Positions 22,370 to 32,802 of a DNA stretch of 64,000 nucleotides are shown piece after piece (within the stretch, counting starts at the first letter, position 1; each line of letters begins with the position of its first letter). The notes below the pieces were generated by a model. It was not told the DNA's origin. It saw only the letters and a program-made list of their open reading frames with translations, and did not search any database. Source of the stretch: Rosa chinensis (lineage: Eukaryota; Streptophyta; Magnoliopsida; Rosales; Rosaceae); assembly GCF_002994745.2 (NCBI RefSeq), contig NC_037091.1, positions 39,058,112-39,122,111 of the forward strand, read 5' to 3'. Made by a program: the position numbers and the translations under genes.

Positions 22370-23305
22370 CTATTGTTGTTGAGTTGTGTGTCTATCTTTC
22401 CAAAAATTCTTCAGTTCACAGAGGGTGAAAGTGCACATGCAGTCTGAGTAATACGTGGTGAAATCTGAGTCGTACAATATTCCAGCCGGAAATTCCATTG
22501 TCTTATCAAAATAAAGATGCCTCAAGTTGATCAAGTTTTGCATTTCCCTTGGAACCTCTTTGAGATAATCAGTTTCCTGCATTCTCAATGTTTGAAGGTT
22601 ATAGAGCTTGCCATTTGACTTGGGAAGTGCTTTGATTCTTGAATATGGGACGTCTAGATATCTCAAGTGCTTCAACTTGCCAAATGAATTTGGCAACTCT
22701 TGAATATTTACCCTCTGTAAATTTAAGACGCGCAATGCTCTAAACTTGGAGAAAATGATATTTGAGACTTGATCATTTGAAAATAGTGAGTGCAATCTCC
22801 TAACAGTTACTTCTGACATGTTTTCTAGTGTTGAAAGAGGAATACGTGCAACATGTCGAACCTCGCATGTATCATTCAAATCCTGTGTCAAGCCGTCGCA
22901 TTTGGATACTTTTTCTGCAAGATCATGCACAAGATCTTGCATAGTGTACTTGGTAATAGTGCCACCTTTAGTAACCTCTTGAAATAAGGAGTTTTTCAAT
23001 AGAATATTAAAATATTTATTGCCTGTATCCTCCATTTCATGATGATTTTTCTCAGATGAAGGCTGGAGCAATCCCTGAGCTATCCAAAGTTGGATCAAAT
23101 TATCTCTTTCAATTTCAAAATCTTTCTTCAATATTGAGCAATATACAAACATTGCTTCAAAGGTGATGACTTCAAGTTATTAAAACTCAACTTCAATACC
23201 GACATGATTCTATCATCTTCTTCAAGTAGGTCCCATATTTCACTATTTTGAATTGCCAACCATTCATCCCTACTAGTTTTAGAGCGCAATATGCTTCCCA
23301 AAACC
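22370..23305 (-). pseudogene. NLR disease-resistance gene fragment (NB-ARC end and first LRRs)
   Basis: The reading gives VLGSILRSKTSRDEWLAI, then VLKLSFNNL...LKQC, VYCSILKKDFEIERDNLIQ, LWIAQGLL, MQDLVHDLAEKV, and leucine-rich repeats LRVLNLQRVNIQELP and LRYLDVPYSRIKALP. This is the ARC2 subdomain and LRR start of a coiled-coil NLR of the RGA type. The MHD motif reads MQD. A one-base loss in the codons after LKQC (about 23150) shifts the frame. Upstream, an acceptor (TTAATGCAG) shows that a spliced exon began at 23305, but the P-loop half is gone. Reading loses family similarity below about 22480. It cannot make a working receptor. Confidence 0.85.
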
Positions 23306-23330
23306 TGCATTAATACAAGATAAATAGTTT

Positions 23331-23726
23331 AGGATTAAATTCTACTTACTACCTTGTACTTTTAAGGGTTCACCAGTTCAGTCCCTGCACTTTTAATTTA
23401 ATCAGAAAAGTCCTTGCACGTTCCAATTTTATCAAATCGATCCAATCCGTCACTATTCTGTCAATTTTCACCGTTAAAATGCTGACGTGGGACCTTCTCA
23501 CAGGAAAAATTCCCAAACTACCCATTGCTAGGCAGCCTGCCGACGCGTCAGTGTTGTGAATGCAGATGGGTAGTTTGGAAATTTTCCCCGAAAATTGATG
23601 GAAAGGTGACGGATTAGATCGATTTGATGAAATTGAAAAGTGTAAGGACTTTTTTGATTAAATTAGAAGTGCAGGGACTGAACTGATGAACCCTTGAAAG
23701 TACAAGGTAGTAAGCAGAATTTAGTC
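23331..23726. mobile_element. Small Mutator-like MITE
   Basis: About 400 bp with inverted ends GGATTAAATTCT / GACTAAATTCT extending for roughly 180 bp (shared CTTACTACCTTGTACTTT). It is flanked by a 9-bp near-perfect direct repeat AAATAGTT(T/G). It lies in the former intron just upstream of the NLR fragment. It contains no coding sequence. Confidence 0.7.
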
Positions 23727-23986
23727 AAATAGTTGAATAGTTTATATTTTAGGTAACTCCTCATATAAGATTGGAATTCAAAGTCTCTACTCTAAACAGA
23801 CTTATGAGATTAAAATATATAATACTATTATATTTTCTGTTTTTTTTTTTTTTTCTATTTAGATTTGTGTGTGTGTGAAACTGAGGGCTCTTGATAATAT
23901 GTTGGAACTACTTTAATGTATACTATTTTCATTTTTTTGAAAACAACATATTTTTATATTTATTATTCATTCTATAAGAGTAACTC
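23727..23986. other. AT-rich spacer
   Basis: Low-complexity T-rich DNA between the NLR remnant and the LINE, with no gene signal. Confidence 0.4.
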
Positions 23987-24035
23987 TTGTTGTACTTTTT
24001 CTTTTGAGGTAAAAACAGACTAGGATTTCATTGAG

Positions 24036-24501
24036 TTAAGTGGGAGGAGGAAACTCCTTTTGTACAATGTCCCTGATACAATCTGGGGTTGTATGTAACC
24101 AGCAAACACTTTGCTCTGACTCATATGCTAAACTAGCCAGCCTGTGGGCTAATCTATTACAGGCACGAGGTGCATAAGAAACCTGAATAGGATGTAGTTG
24201 TTGCATCATGAGCTGGATGTCCTCAATTAATGGTCCATACTTTGTGAGAATAGGAGACCTGCCATTAATGTCTTGCACAGCCAATAAGCAGTCCGACACA
24301 ATGCAAACCGACTGGAATTTATGCAATCTGACAAGTTGCAAACCCGCCTGAATTGCAAGAAGTTCAACATGCATTGGAGAGCTGACAAATGGAACTGCAG
24401 CCTGAAAAGTAGCCTGAACCTCTCCTCTAGCATTTCGAAGAATAGCTCCCAGCCCTCCTTTTGTTAACTGAGGAAGAAACGCCCCATCCACATTCAAAGT
24501 A
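24036..24501 (-). pseudogene. LINE RNase H domain
   Basis: RNase H removes RNA from the RNA-DNA hybrid. The reading gives NVDGAFLPQ...GGLGAILRNARGE, ELLAIQAGLQL, VSDCLLAVQDING and RACNRLAHRLASLA, with the acidic residues of the fold (D of VDGA, E of ELLA, D of SDC) present. The upstream codons lie beyond the inserted MITE. Removing the insert and one copy of its 9-bp duplication joins ALTLNVDGAF in a single frame. Confidence 0.85.
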
Positions 24502-25693
24502 GGATTAATTTCAGTTTACCTCCCTGAGGTTTGGGGGTGTCATCATTTCACCCCCTGTACTTTCAATTTTAAATTTTTACCCCCAAAACTTTCCAATTTC
24601 AATCAGTCGTGTCCAATTTCTACTATTCCGTCTAAATTGGACGTTAAGTTTGACTTTTGAGGGCTAAAATGGTCATTTCATCATAAAAAAATTAAAAAAA
24701 AAATTCTGTTTTTAATTTTTTTTTTAAAATTTTTTTTTTCTGTTTCTTTGTTTTATTTATTTATTTTTTATTTTTTTATATTATTTTGTCTTCAACCTAT
24801 ACACCACAAGTTATAATAGGTTTATAAAAACAAAAAAATACTCTAGGTAATTGAAAGCCGCTCGCTGGTCTACGATATTTGTGACATATCTCCGATAAAG
24901 TGAAGAATTTAGGATATATCCCCAATAAAGTGAAGAAATATCTGTAAAAAAAATAATTTTACACTTTATCTGTAAATAAATATCTGTAAAAAATGATTTT
25001 ACACAAATATTTCTTCACTTTATTGGGGATATATAGATATTTACAGATAAAGTGTAAAATCATTTTTTACAGATATTTCTTCACTTTATTGGGGATATAT
25101 CATAAAATTCTTCAATTTATTGGAGATATATCACAAATATCGTAGACCAAAAATGATTTTACATAGATATTTCTTCACTTTATTGGGGATATACAGATAT
25201 TTATTTACAGATAAAGTGTAAAATTATTTTTTACAAATATTTCTTCACTTTATTGGGGATATATCTTAAAATTCTTCACTTTATCAGAGATATATCACAA
25301 ATATCGTAGACCAGCGAGCGGCTTTCAACCACCTAAAGTATTTTTTTGTTTTTATATAAACCTATTATAACTTGTGGTGTATAGGTTGAAGACAAAATAA
25401 AAAATAAAAAATAAAAAATAAAAAATAAAAAATAAAAAATAAAAACTAAGAAACAGAAAAAAAGAAAAAAAAAAAACTAAAAAACAGAATTTTTTTTTTA
25501 AATTTTTTTTATGTTGAAATGACCATTTTAGCCCTCAAAAGTCAAACTTAACATCCAATTTGGACGGAATAGTAGAAATTGGACACGACTGATTGAAATT
25601 GGAAGGTTTAGGGGGTAAAAATTCAAAATTGAAAGTACAGGGGGTGAAATGATGACACCCCCAAACCTCAGGGGGGTAAACTGAAATTAATCC
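24502..25693. mobile_element. Mutator-like MITE that is one giant hairpin, TSD TTCAAAGTA
   Basis: Exact 9-bp target duplication TTCAAAGTA (24493-24501 and 25694-25702) and identical ends GGATTAATTTCAG / CTGAAATTAATCC. Nearly the whole 1192 bp is an inverted repeat. For example, GAAAGCCGCTCGCTGGTC near 24855 faces GACCAGCGAGCGGCTTTC near 25310, and TATAGGTTGAAGACAAAAT is mirrored. The centre repeats short blocks such as TTCTTCACTTTATTGGGG. It has no ORF. It sits inside LINE ORF2, so it is younger than the LINE. Confidence 0.93.
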
Positions 25694-25702
25694 TTCAAAG
25701 TA

Positions 25703-26172
25703 AGTGCAGCTGTGCTTGCCGAACTCCACCCCTTACGGGCCGACACTTGGGTTGCAGCATCAGACTTTCTAGCTTGGTGAAACTCATCCAACCAAGTTAT
25801 ACACCTGAGAAAAATGTCAGAGGTTGAACTGGCCTTGTTTTCCCATAATTTTGAGTTTCTATTTTTCCGCAAACCCCATATAAGCATCAAAAGTTTCTCA
25901 AACACCTCCATCTTGAGATACATAGCCCTTTCCAACATCCATTCTTGAAAGTTGATATTAGGCAGCAAGGAGTTTTGCAAATGGAAGGGAGCTTGGGATA
26001 GTAGTGTGGTAGCCGTAGGACATGTACAAAAGAGGTGAGAAGAGTCTTCAACAACATAATGGCACAGAAGACATTGTAGGTCACCCTCATACCCTTTAGT
26101 TGTAAGTCTTTCACGAGTAGGAAGTAAATTGCAGCAAGCCCTCCAGGCACAAATCTGCACTTTTCCAGGCAC
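25703..26172 (-). pseudogene. LINE reverse-transcriptase zinc-binding domain
   Basis: Reads PGKVQICAWRACCNLLPTR then CLLCHYVVEDSSHLFCTCP, the zf-RVT pattern C-x2-C...H-x4-C, then LIWGLRKNRNSKLWE. It joins the RNase H frame across the MITE. This domain follows the polymerase in plant L1 ORF2 proteins. Confidence 0.85.
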
Positions 26173-26544
26173 CCTTGCCTTCCAAAGCTTTCTCTATAGC
26201 TCCTTGAATGGATCTCCATGGGATGATGAGGCTAGGGCATTACCAAGAACCTGTTCTCAAGCAAGCCAGTATGCACTCTTGACTCTGTACCAACCCCTAC
26301 GATCCTAATGCCAACAGTGCGTATCAAGTCTATTCCGATGTGCTAGAGGAATACTAAGAATTTTGGCTGCCACTGAAGGTTGAAAAATCCTGTGAATAAT
26401 AGGAGGAATCCATTGTTTAGTAGACTCATCAATGAGATCAGACACCATCTCAACAGGAGAGTTAGTTGGTCTCTGGACAAGGCTCGGTGAGCAGTTTGGT
26501 ATCCATTACTCATTCAATATATTAATCTTTGTACCATCCTCAAT

Positions 26545-27887
26545 TCACCATCTAGTACCAGCCTTGACCACAGGTCTACCTGCAAGAATACTTCTCCACA
26601 AAAAGGAAGGTGCATCACCTAACTCTGCTTGAAAAAAATCACAATTTGGAAAATACCTGGCCTTGTACAACTTAGCAATAAGCGACGAAGGGTTTGTGAC
26701 AATTCTCCACCCTTGTTTGGCTAACATTGCAAGGTTATAAGCATATATATTTTTGAAACTCATACCTCCTTCATGTTTGGTAAGACACAAACGTTCCCAA
26801 CTCCTCCAATGAATCTTCTTTTTGTCCTCTGTATCTCCCCAAAAGAAAGAGGCACATAACTTGTGAACATCATCACACAATCCCTTCGACAACAAGTAAT
26901 AGTTCATGGCATATAAAGGCATAGTCTGAGCAACTGCCTTTATCAAAATCTCCTTGCCAGCACAACTGAGGATTTTAGCTTTCCAATTCTCCAGCTTCTT
27001 TGACAATTTTTCCTTGATATATTGAAAATTTGAGTTTTGGATTTACCCACTCGCAACGGGAGGCCCAGATATCTGTCATGTTCTGTTACGCACTTGACCT
27101 CCAAAACAGCAGAAAGTTGTGCTTGAATGTTAGCATGAACATTCCTACTAAAAACCACACTGTTTTTTTGGAAATTGATTTTCTATCCAGAAGCTCTTTC
27201 ATATGTGTTTAAAATCTGTCGCAAAGTGTAGCACTCTTCCAAGGTAGCTGCCCCAAATAAGAGACTGTCATTCACAAAGAATAAATGATGCAATATTGGA
27301 GCTTGAGGACACATTTTAAGGCCCTTGATCGTCCCAGAGTCAACAGCCTGAGATATGAGTGCTGATAAACCCTCCGCACATAAGATAAATAAATAGGGAG
27401 ATAAGGGATCGCCTTGCTTGATACCTCTGGTAGGGTGTATAGTGTTAGATGGCTCGCCCTGTACAAGAATGGCATAACTGACTGAAGTAACACAACTCAT
27501 TACCATAGATATCCATTGAGCTGAAAAACCCAGTTTCACTAACATGGCATGTAGAAAAGGCCATTCCAAACTATCATAGGCCTTACTGATGTCCAGTTTT
27601 AGTGAGAAGAAACCTTCCTCTTGTAATGTAAGTTTATGCATGAAATGAGCTGCCTCAGTTGCAACCAGAGTGTTATCTAAGATGAGTCTGCCAGGCACAT
27701 AGGCACTTTGAAGGGGAGAGATGATATCCGGAAGCCATTTCTTTAGCCTGTTGGCAATGACCTTGGAACTAATTCGGTAAAGCACATTGCATAATGCTAT
27801 AAGCAGAAAATGTGATGCAACAGTAGGATTTTTAATTTTCGGGATCAAGCAGATATACGTGAAATTTGATTCCTTCCAAATCTCCAC
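26545..27887 (-). pseudogene. LINE reverse transcriptase with altered active site
   Basis: The polymerase core reads FTYICLIPKIKNP, RPISLCNV-like (here FLLIALCNVLYRISSKVI), QSAYVPGRLILDN, KLDISKAYDSLEWPF, GIKQGDPLSPYLFILCAEG and then FFVNDSLLFG. The last motif is normally F-A/V-D-D: one of the two catalytic aspartates is Asn here, which should kill polymerase activity. The frame breaks near 27180. The thumb follows (LENWKAKILSCAGKEILIKA, FFWGDTEDKKKIHWRSWERL). Confidence 0.88.
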
Positions 27888-28012
27888 ATGCTGCAGGAAA
27901 TTATGTATAGCAATTCAAACATCTAAACCAAGCAGATATACATGAAATTTGATTCCTTCCAAATCTCCCCATGCTGCAGGAAATTATGTATAGCAGTTCA
28001 AACATTTAAACC
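27847..28012. repeat. 83-bp tandem duplication inside LINE ORF2
   Basis: Two units (27847-27929 and 27930-28012) starting AAGCAGATATAC differ at only a few bases. The period is not a multiple of three, so the duplication frameshifts ORF2 between the linker and the polymerase. Confidence 0.85.
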
Positions 28013-28101
28013 AACAATATGCCAATATTTTTGAAAGAAGAAAGGAGACATACCATCCGGACCAGGGCTTTTAGACGGATGCATTTGGAACAAAGCAGCT
28101 T

Positions 28102-29440
28102 TTATTTCTTCATCCAAGTATGGGGAGTTAGATCTTCATTCATGATTGTAGTAACTTTCATAGGTGTGGCCCTAAAAATTTCAGAGATAGCAGACTCATC
28201 TACTCCCTCAGAAGAGAAGGTCATATTATAAAAGTCCATAAGGAGATGCTTCACCTCTGACGGGTCATCAGTCCACACTCCATTATCAGTCATCAAACCT
28301 CTAGTAGTGTTCCTGCTTTTCCTGTTTGAGGCTTTACGATGAAAGTACGCAAAGTTTCTATCCCCATCCTTTAACCATAAAGCACGTGACCTTTGCCGCC
28401 AATATTTTTCCTTTTGCGAAAGCAACTGACTTTGCCTAACATGCAATCTTCTTTGTTCTTCATACTGCTCACTCAAGAAGGATTGCCTCATTAGGTCAAG
28501 TAACTTGCTTTGGACCTCACGGATCTCGACTTTTTGACGTTGAAAATCAGTAACATGCCATTGCAAAAGTTGTTGTCCAGTAGAGTGAATCTTAGAGCCC
28601 AACTGCTGGAATATATTACCAGTGAGTGGAGCGGACCACTGTCTCTGGATGATATCCGCGCATTGCTTATTCCCATGCCAGATTTCCTCGAAACAAAACC
28701 GACGAGTACGCCTTCAGATTGGCTCCCTTTCAGCTCTTGCTTCAACCAATATAGGGTTGTGATCAGAGTCAGAGAGGGGTAATGTAATTGTCCTAGACAA
28801 CGGGAATAGGGCTCTCCAAGACACAGACCAAAAGGCACTATCTAACCTTTCCTTTGTAAATTTATTGGACCACGTATACAGGCACCCAAAGAAACCTATG
28901 TCACTGAGGCCTGCAGCATCCATAGTGTGACGAAACAGAGCCATTGGAGCTAGAGCCCGGGGAGGATCGCCTGACTTGTCTGCTCGAATCATAAGCTCAT
29001 TAAAATCGCCCGCCATTAGCCAAGGCAACAAACATGTCTTTGCTGCAAGGGTGTCGATTAGGGACCATGTACGATGTATGTCTTCTCTTGCAGCATAACC
29101 ATAGATGCCTGTAAATCTCCACACTTCGTTTGTGCCCTTTTCTCAAACTTCTGCATCAATGTGATGCGACTACTTCGTACGTAGTTCAACATGGAGATCA
29201 TGACTCCACAGCATTGCAAGCCCTTGAGAGTCTGGCCCTTTTTAGACTCAGATATTGTCTGCAAAGACCAAGCGGGATGTAATGGAATTGATGAGTTTTT
29301 CCGTGGCTAGGGTTTCAGCCAAGAAGATGAGGAAAGGTCTTTTTGCCTGCACCAAATCAATCAAAGCTCTCTGTGTCTCGAGGTTAACAATCCCGCGACA
29401 GTTCCAGACAAGGACATTGCCTTGCAGCATGGTGGCCGGT
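28102..29440 (-). pseudogene. LINE endonuclease domain and linker
   Basis: The apurinic-type endonuclease nicks target DNA. Motifs present: VWNCRGIVN, IFLAET, GIYGYA, MAGDFNELM, LDSAFWS, LPLSDSDHNP. The two parts (29440-29250 and 29124-28714) are in different frames. The linker 28602-28102 reads YWRQRSRALWLKDGDRNFAY and FHRKASNRKSRN, the usual L1 stretch ahead of the polymerase. Confidence 0.85.
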
Positions 29441-29624
29441 AAGGTGGCTGTTAGGGTGGCGCAGAAGGGGTGCGGCGCTTGTTGTACTTTTTCTTTGTAC
29501 AAGCAAAACATCAAGAATATATTTTATTAGTTATATTGCTATTGGTATTAGTTATATTACTATTGGTTTATATGAGATTATCAGTATAATCATAGACACT
29601 CGCAACAATTCCTCCGTACATATA

Positions 29625-31338
29625 ATTCTTTAAAAAAAACCCTAGCGAGACTTTCTCTCAACCCTAGCTAGTCTACGGCCTCCTTGCCTCCACCGTCAAC
29701 ATTTCTACCCTTCTCTCCCACTTATCTCAATCCATGGCTTCCATTGATGTAGTCACAGCAAGCTTTGCTGCCTCCCTTACTCTTGTTGAGGGCTGTAGCG
29801 CCCCTGATCTGGGGAAAATTGGTGGTGGTCCTGTGCGCAGGTCATCCCAATCCTTTCTTCTTGGCAAACCATTGACCCAAAAGCAGGTTGATCTGAAGGC
29901 TTTCAAATCTCACTTCCACTGAACTTGGATGGTGGACAAGGAATTCAGGATCTAGGAGAAGGGTGGGGATCTGTTCCTATTCTCTTTTGAATCTGTTCGA
30001 GACAGTCATAAAGTATTACGGGGAGGAGTCTGGTGTTATGATCGTGCCCCGTGTGTTTTGCAGAATATGATGGCGTCAAACCATTGCATGAAGTCCAATT
30101 CAAGCATCTCTGAGTTTGGGTTAGGGTTTCTGGAAGACCACCTCTCTACGAAGAGCCTGAGAATCTCACACTGATTGGGAATCTCCTTGGGGGTTTTTTG
30201 GATTATGATAAGAAGGAGTTCAAGAAAGGCTCGAATATGATTTTATTCTCCTATGATGTGTCCAAGCCGATCTTGCTTGAACACAAAGTTTATTTGGATG
30301 TTGGTGTCGAACCGATTCTTCAGTTTCAATTTGAACATCTGCAAGGGAGATGCTCTCAGTGTGGACTTGTCACTCATGCCGGAATTGCTTGTGCAGAATC
30401 GTGTATGGTAAACCCTACTCCTAGGGTTTTGCATTTTCCTAGACCATCAGCATCTGGAGGTTCGTTCTCTTTCTCGGCAAAGGATAAGAATGATCTTTTC
30501 ACTGCCTCTTCTTCCATCCCTTTGAAGAGGAAACCAGTTATTCGTCGATTGGAGCGGCCAATTTCCCCTACTTCTCCTTCGGTCCCTGCAGAGACTTTGG
30601 CTGTGACTGAGGCTTCTTTGGAGCACGAGTTGGAGAAGGATCAGAGTCCCACGTTAGAACCTCCCATAGAGATTTGTGATTTGGATGGTTCTGCAGGTAT
30701 GCAGAGGCTTCACGAAGCTGATTTGTCTTCTAAGAAACAAAATCGAACCAGTGTTGGTAACCCTTCCCCCAAGAAATTCAAAACTATTTTGGGTGGAAAA
30801 GTTCCAACCCTACAGGCTGATGCATTGGGATTGATTGAGGATGACAGTGATGTTACTTTGCTAACTTTGAAGAAGAAGAAGACCGGCAGGCCTCTTGGCA
30901 GCAAGAATAAGAATCAGCGCACTAGTAAGAAGACTAAGGGTAGTCTTCTGAAGCTGACCTATCCTCCACCTACTGGTTCTGGTTCCAGCCCTAGAGATAA
31001 GGGCAAAGGAAAACTTTGATTTCATGGTTTTCCTTTTTGCCTAATGCTAGAAGTGGGGTCTTCTACTACTTTCATCTTTGTTTTCTAGTTGTATACCAAT
31101 TGAGGTCTCTAGGCGACTAGATTACTGATTCCTGAGAGGTTGGTAGAGAGGGTTTTGTTTCTTGTTTTAGGCTCAATAAGTGATCAAATGTGTTTCTAAT
31201 GAGGGTACCTGTCTTTTGTTAGTTAGTTCATATCATTTATGATTTTGGTATGAGACAGCATCTGATGTACGTGTCTTCTGGCCAAGGATATATTTAATGA
31301 AAGTATCCATTTCCTCAAAAAAAAAAAAAAAAAAAACT
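29625..31338 (+). mobile_element. ORF1-only (half) LINE
   Basis: A 15-bp target duplication TCCTCCGTACATATA (29610-29624 and 31339-31353) and a tail of about 20 A (31317-31337) prove LINE-type integration. The 1.7-kb body holds a 5' UTR, one ORF1-type reading (DUF4283 plus zinc knuckle) and a 3' UTR ending GTATCCATTTCCTC then poly(A). There is no endonuclease or polymerase between ORF1 and the tail. It is not 5'-truncated, so ORF2 was lost internally. Replication would need ORF2 from another LINE, as in mammalian HAL1. Confidence 0.85.
29734..31019 (+). pseudogene. LINE ORF1-like nucleic-acid-binding protein (DUF4283, CCHC)
   Basis: Starts MASIDVVTASFAASLTL. Stops at TGA (29920-29922) and TAG shortly after interrupt TWMVDKEFRI then EKGGDLFLFSFES, the DUF4283 core; a frameshift follows near 30050. 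From 30198 a long open frame reads FLDYDKKEFKKGS, VYLDVGVEPILQFQFEHL, a zinc knuckle CSQCGLVTHAGIAC (C-x2-C-x4-H-x4-C), then a Ser/Pro/Lys-rich tail to a basic end (KTGRPLGSKNKNQRTSKK). The TAG fits a CAG-to-TAG change and the TGA could be CGA-to-TGA. The second half is open for 273 codons from an internal Met. Confidence 0.75.
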
Positions 31339-31353
31339 CCTCCGTACATATAG

Positions 31354-31834
31354 GGAAGACCACTGCTGAGATCGTTCATGCGAACTGCGAAGTACTTCCT
31401 TGGCTATTCTACTAGTATCAACTTATCTCTCTTTGTTTCCCATAACATACTATCATAATTTAAGAAATTTTGACACCTGTTTATGGTAATTCAACCGTAT
31501 AAGTTTTCATCCATCTTCCAATCTGGTTAAAGAAGGTGGAAAAAAAGGGAAAAAAAAAAATGTTCAAGAACAAAACAGAAGAGAAGGGTTTCTGCAAAAG
31601 AATAGGGCAAAAAAGTAAGTTGGCCCAATAAGTCCCATTTCCAAAACAAAAACGTAAAAACTCTGAAACGGCCGGTGAGTTATGAACTGCACCAGAAACG
31701 CATATGAATTGCACCAGAAAACCACGCGTAGCGCACTGCCCTATAACAAATTGCGGGCGTTTCTTCAAGCCAAATTAGCCTCGGGTTCATCTACGGTCTT
31801 TCCGAGCCTGAGCCTACAACCGGTCGTTTAGCGT
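31354..31834 (+). promoter_or_regulatory. Upstream region of small-gene copy A
   Basis: The 250 bp before the TATA box align by eye with the region before the TATA boxes at 42402 and 44644 (for example CCGAGCCTGAGCC vs CCGAGCCTAGCAC, and ACCAGAAAACCACGC vs GGCAGAAACCACGC). This conserved non-coding stretch is the best guess for a shared promoter. Confidence 0.5.
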
Positions 31835-31840
31835 TATAAA
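31835..31840 (+). promoter_or_regulatory. TATA box, small-gene copy A
   Basis: GCGTTATAAATGGGAGCAGA. The same TATAAATGxGAGCAGA context is found at the two other promoter copies. Confidence 0.6.
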
Positions 31841-32071
31841 TGGGAGCAGAAACTGCTCTACAGTTCACAGAAGCTCTTGCTTAGCTATACACGCAGTGAT
31901 TCCGAGAGAGAATTTGAGAAGTTTAGAGATCCAGATCGAATACCCCTTTCTCTTTGGGTGTGCATCTTTCCCCTCTGAGCTTTGTTCCTCTTACTAGCTT
32001 TCCGCTCATTCTTGATTCTGTTGTTGTTGGATAACATATATGTGTTATTTCTGGTGCAGGTGAATGTAATA

Positions 32072-32233
32072 ATGGAGAGTTTTATCTCCGTTTCCTCTGA
32101 ATCAAATTCAGAGGAGATCAATCGTTCTTCATCTTATATGCCGAAGAAGATTCCTGGGGAGTCCATTGGCCAAATGGAAATAATTTCTGCCTTCCGGCGG
32201 TGTCCACTGGCTTGGGGGCGTCCATTGCGTTGA
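32072..32233 (+). CDS. Small gene copy A, 53-aa ORF of unknown function
   Basis: The leader (31865-32060) matches the other copies (CTTGCTTAGCTATACA, CCCTTTCTCTTT, GTGTGCATCTTTCCCC). A candidate intron ends GGTGCAG at 32060, and the first ATG after it opens MESFISVSSESNSEEINR, ending WGRPLR. The DNA around the start aligns with the ORF at 49229 (shared TAATGGAGA, TATCTCCGT, ATGCCGA), but the proteins diverge after a few codons, so the frame may not be under strong selection. No signal peptide, membrane segment or known motif. A copia element separates it from its 3' region at 35762. Confidence 0.4.
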   Translation: MESFISVSSESNSEEINRSSSYMPKKIPGESIGQMEIISAFRRCPLAWGRPLR

Positions 32234-32802
32234 GGGTAAAATCATATAATTAGCCAACTGAAGTTGGTTTTACTGTTTTAGAAAGATAAATACAGAGAGC
32301 CTTGTATGCCATAAAGTGTGGTCTTCCTTTCATCAATTTACAATCTGTGATTCTTAGCTTCTATCAATCTTCTTCAATACAGGCTCCTCATCATCATTCA
32401 CCTTCTCGGTTACCCTGTCCCTCACCAAAGTAATTGAAACAGCTTGATAATGGCAACTTCCAATTGGGAAAGGTTAGGGTACCCTCAGAATCGCAGTGGC
32501 ATCGCAGTAGCTGAATAGCTAAAGATCCGTCTGTTACACAGTTACACTGTATGTATGATCGTGATGAATAATATGTATTGGTTGTAACCATAACCCATGG
32601 GTGCAAAAGAACCATGCAAAACAGTTCAACTCCAGTGATCGATCTGTTCCCCTAAATGTATTTATGCAATGTAGTGATCAGTTTTTGTTATTTGTAGTTC
32701 TTTCTCGGAATACTTTTTATTAATTAGTAAATACATGAGCCAACTGTTCAAGCTAGCTGTAACTTGTAAGCAAACTTTGAGATAACCTAATCAAGTAGAA
32801 TC
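32234..32802. other. 3' region of small-gene copy A
   Basis: No ORF. The stretch 32635-32800 (TTCCCCTAAATGTA, GATCAGTTTT) corresponds to 49565-49730 downstream of copy D. It is therefore conserved 3' UTR or flank, cut by the copia insertion. Confidence 0.45.

Larger units (their letters stand above)
24005..29477 (-). mobile_element. L1-type LINE, ORF2 only, interrupted and mutated
   Basis: An 18-19 bp target duplication (CTTGTTGTACTTT, then CTTT, with one T indel) flanks it at 23987-24004 and 29478-29496. On the minus strand it starts just before the ORF2 Met (MLQGNVLVWNCRG) and ends with ...ACCTCAAAA, a short A-rich tail. Domains in order: endonuclease (29440-28720; WNCRG, AET, AGDFNE, SDHNP), linker (28600-28100), reverse transcriptase (27887-27183), thumb (27006-26545), zinc-binding region (26172-25703), RNase H (24497-24036). 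ORF1 is missing, so the copy is 5'-truncated. Several frameshifts, an 83-bp tandem duplication and a MITE insertion disable it. Confidence 0.9.
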
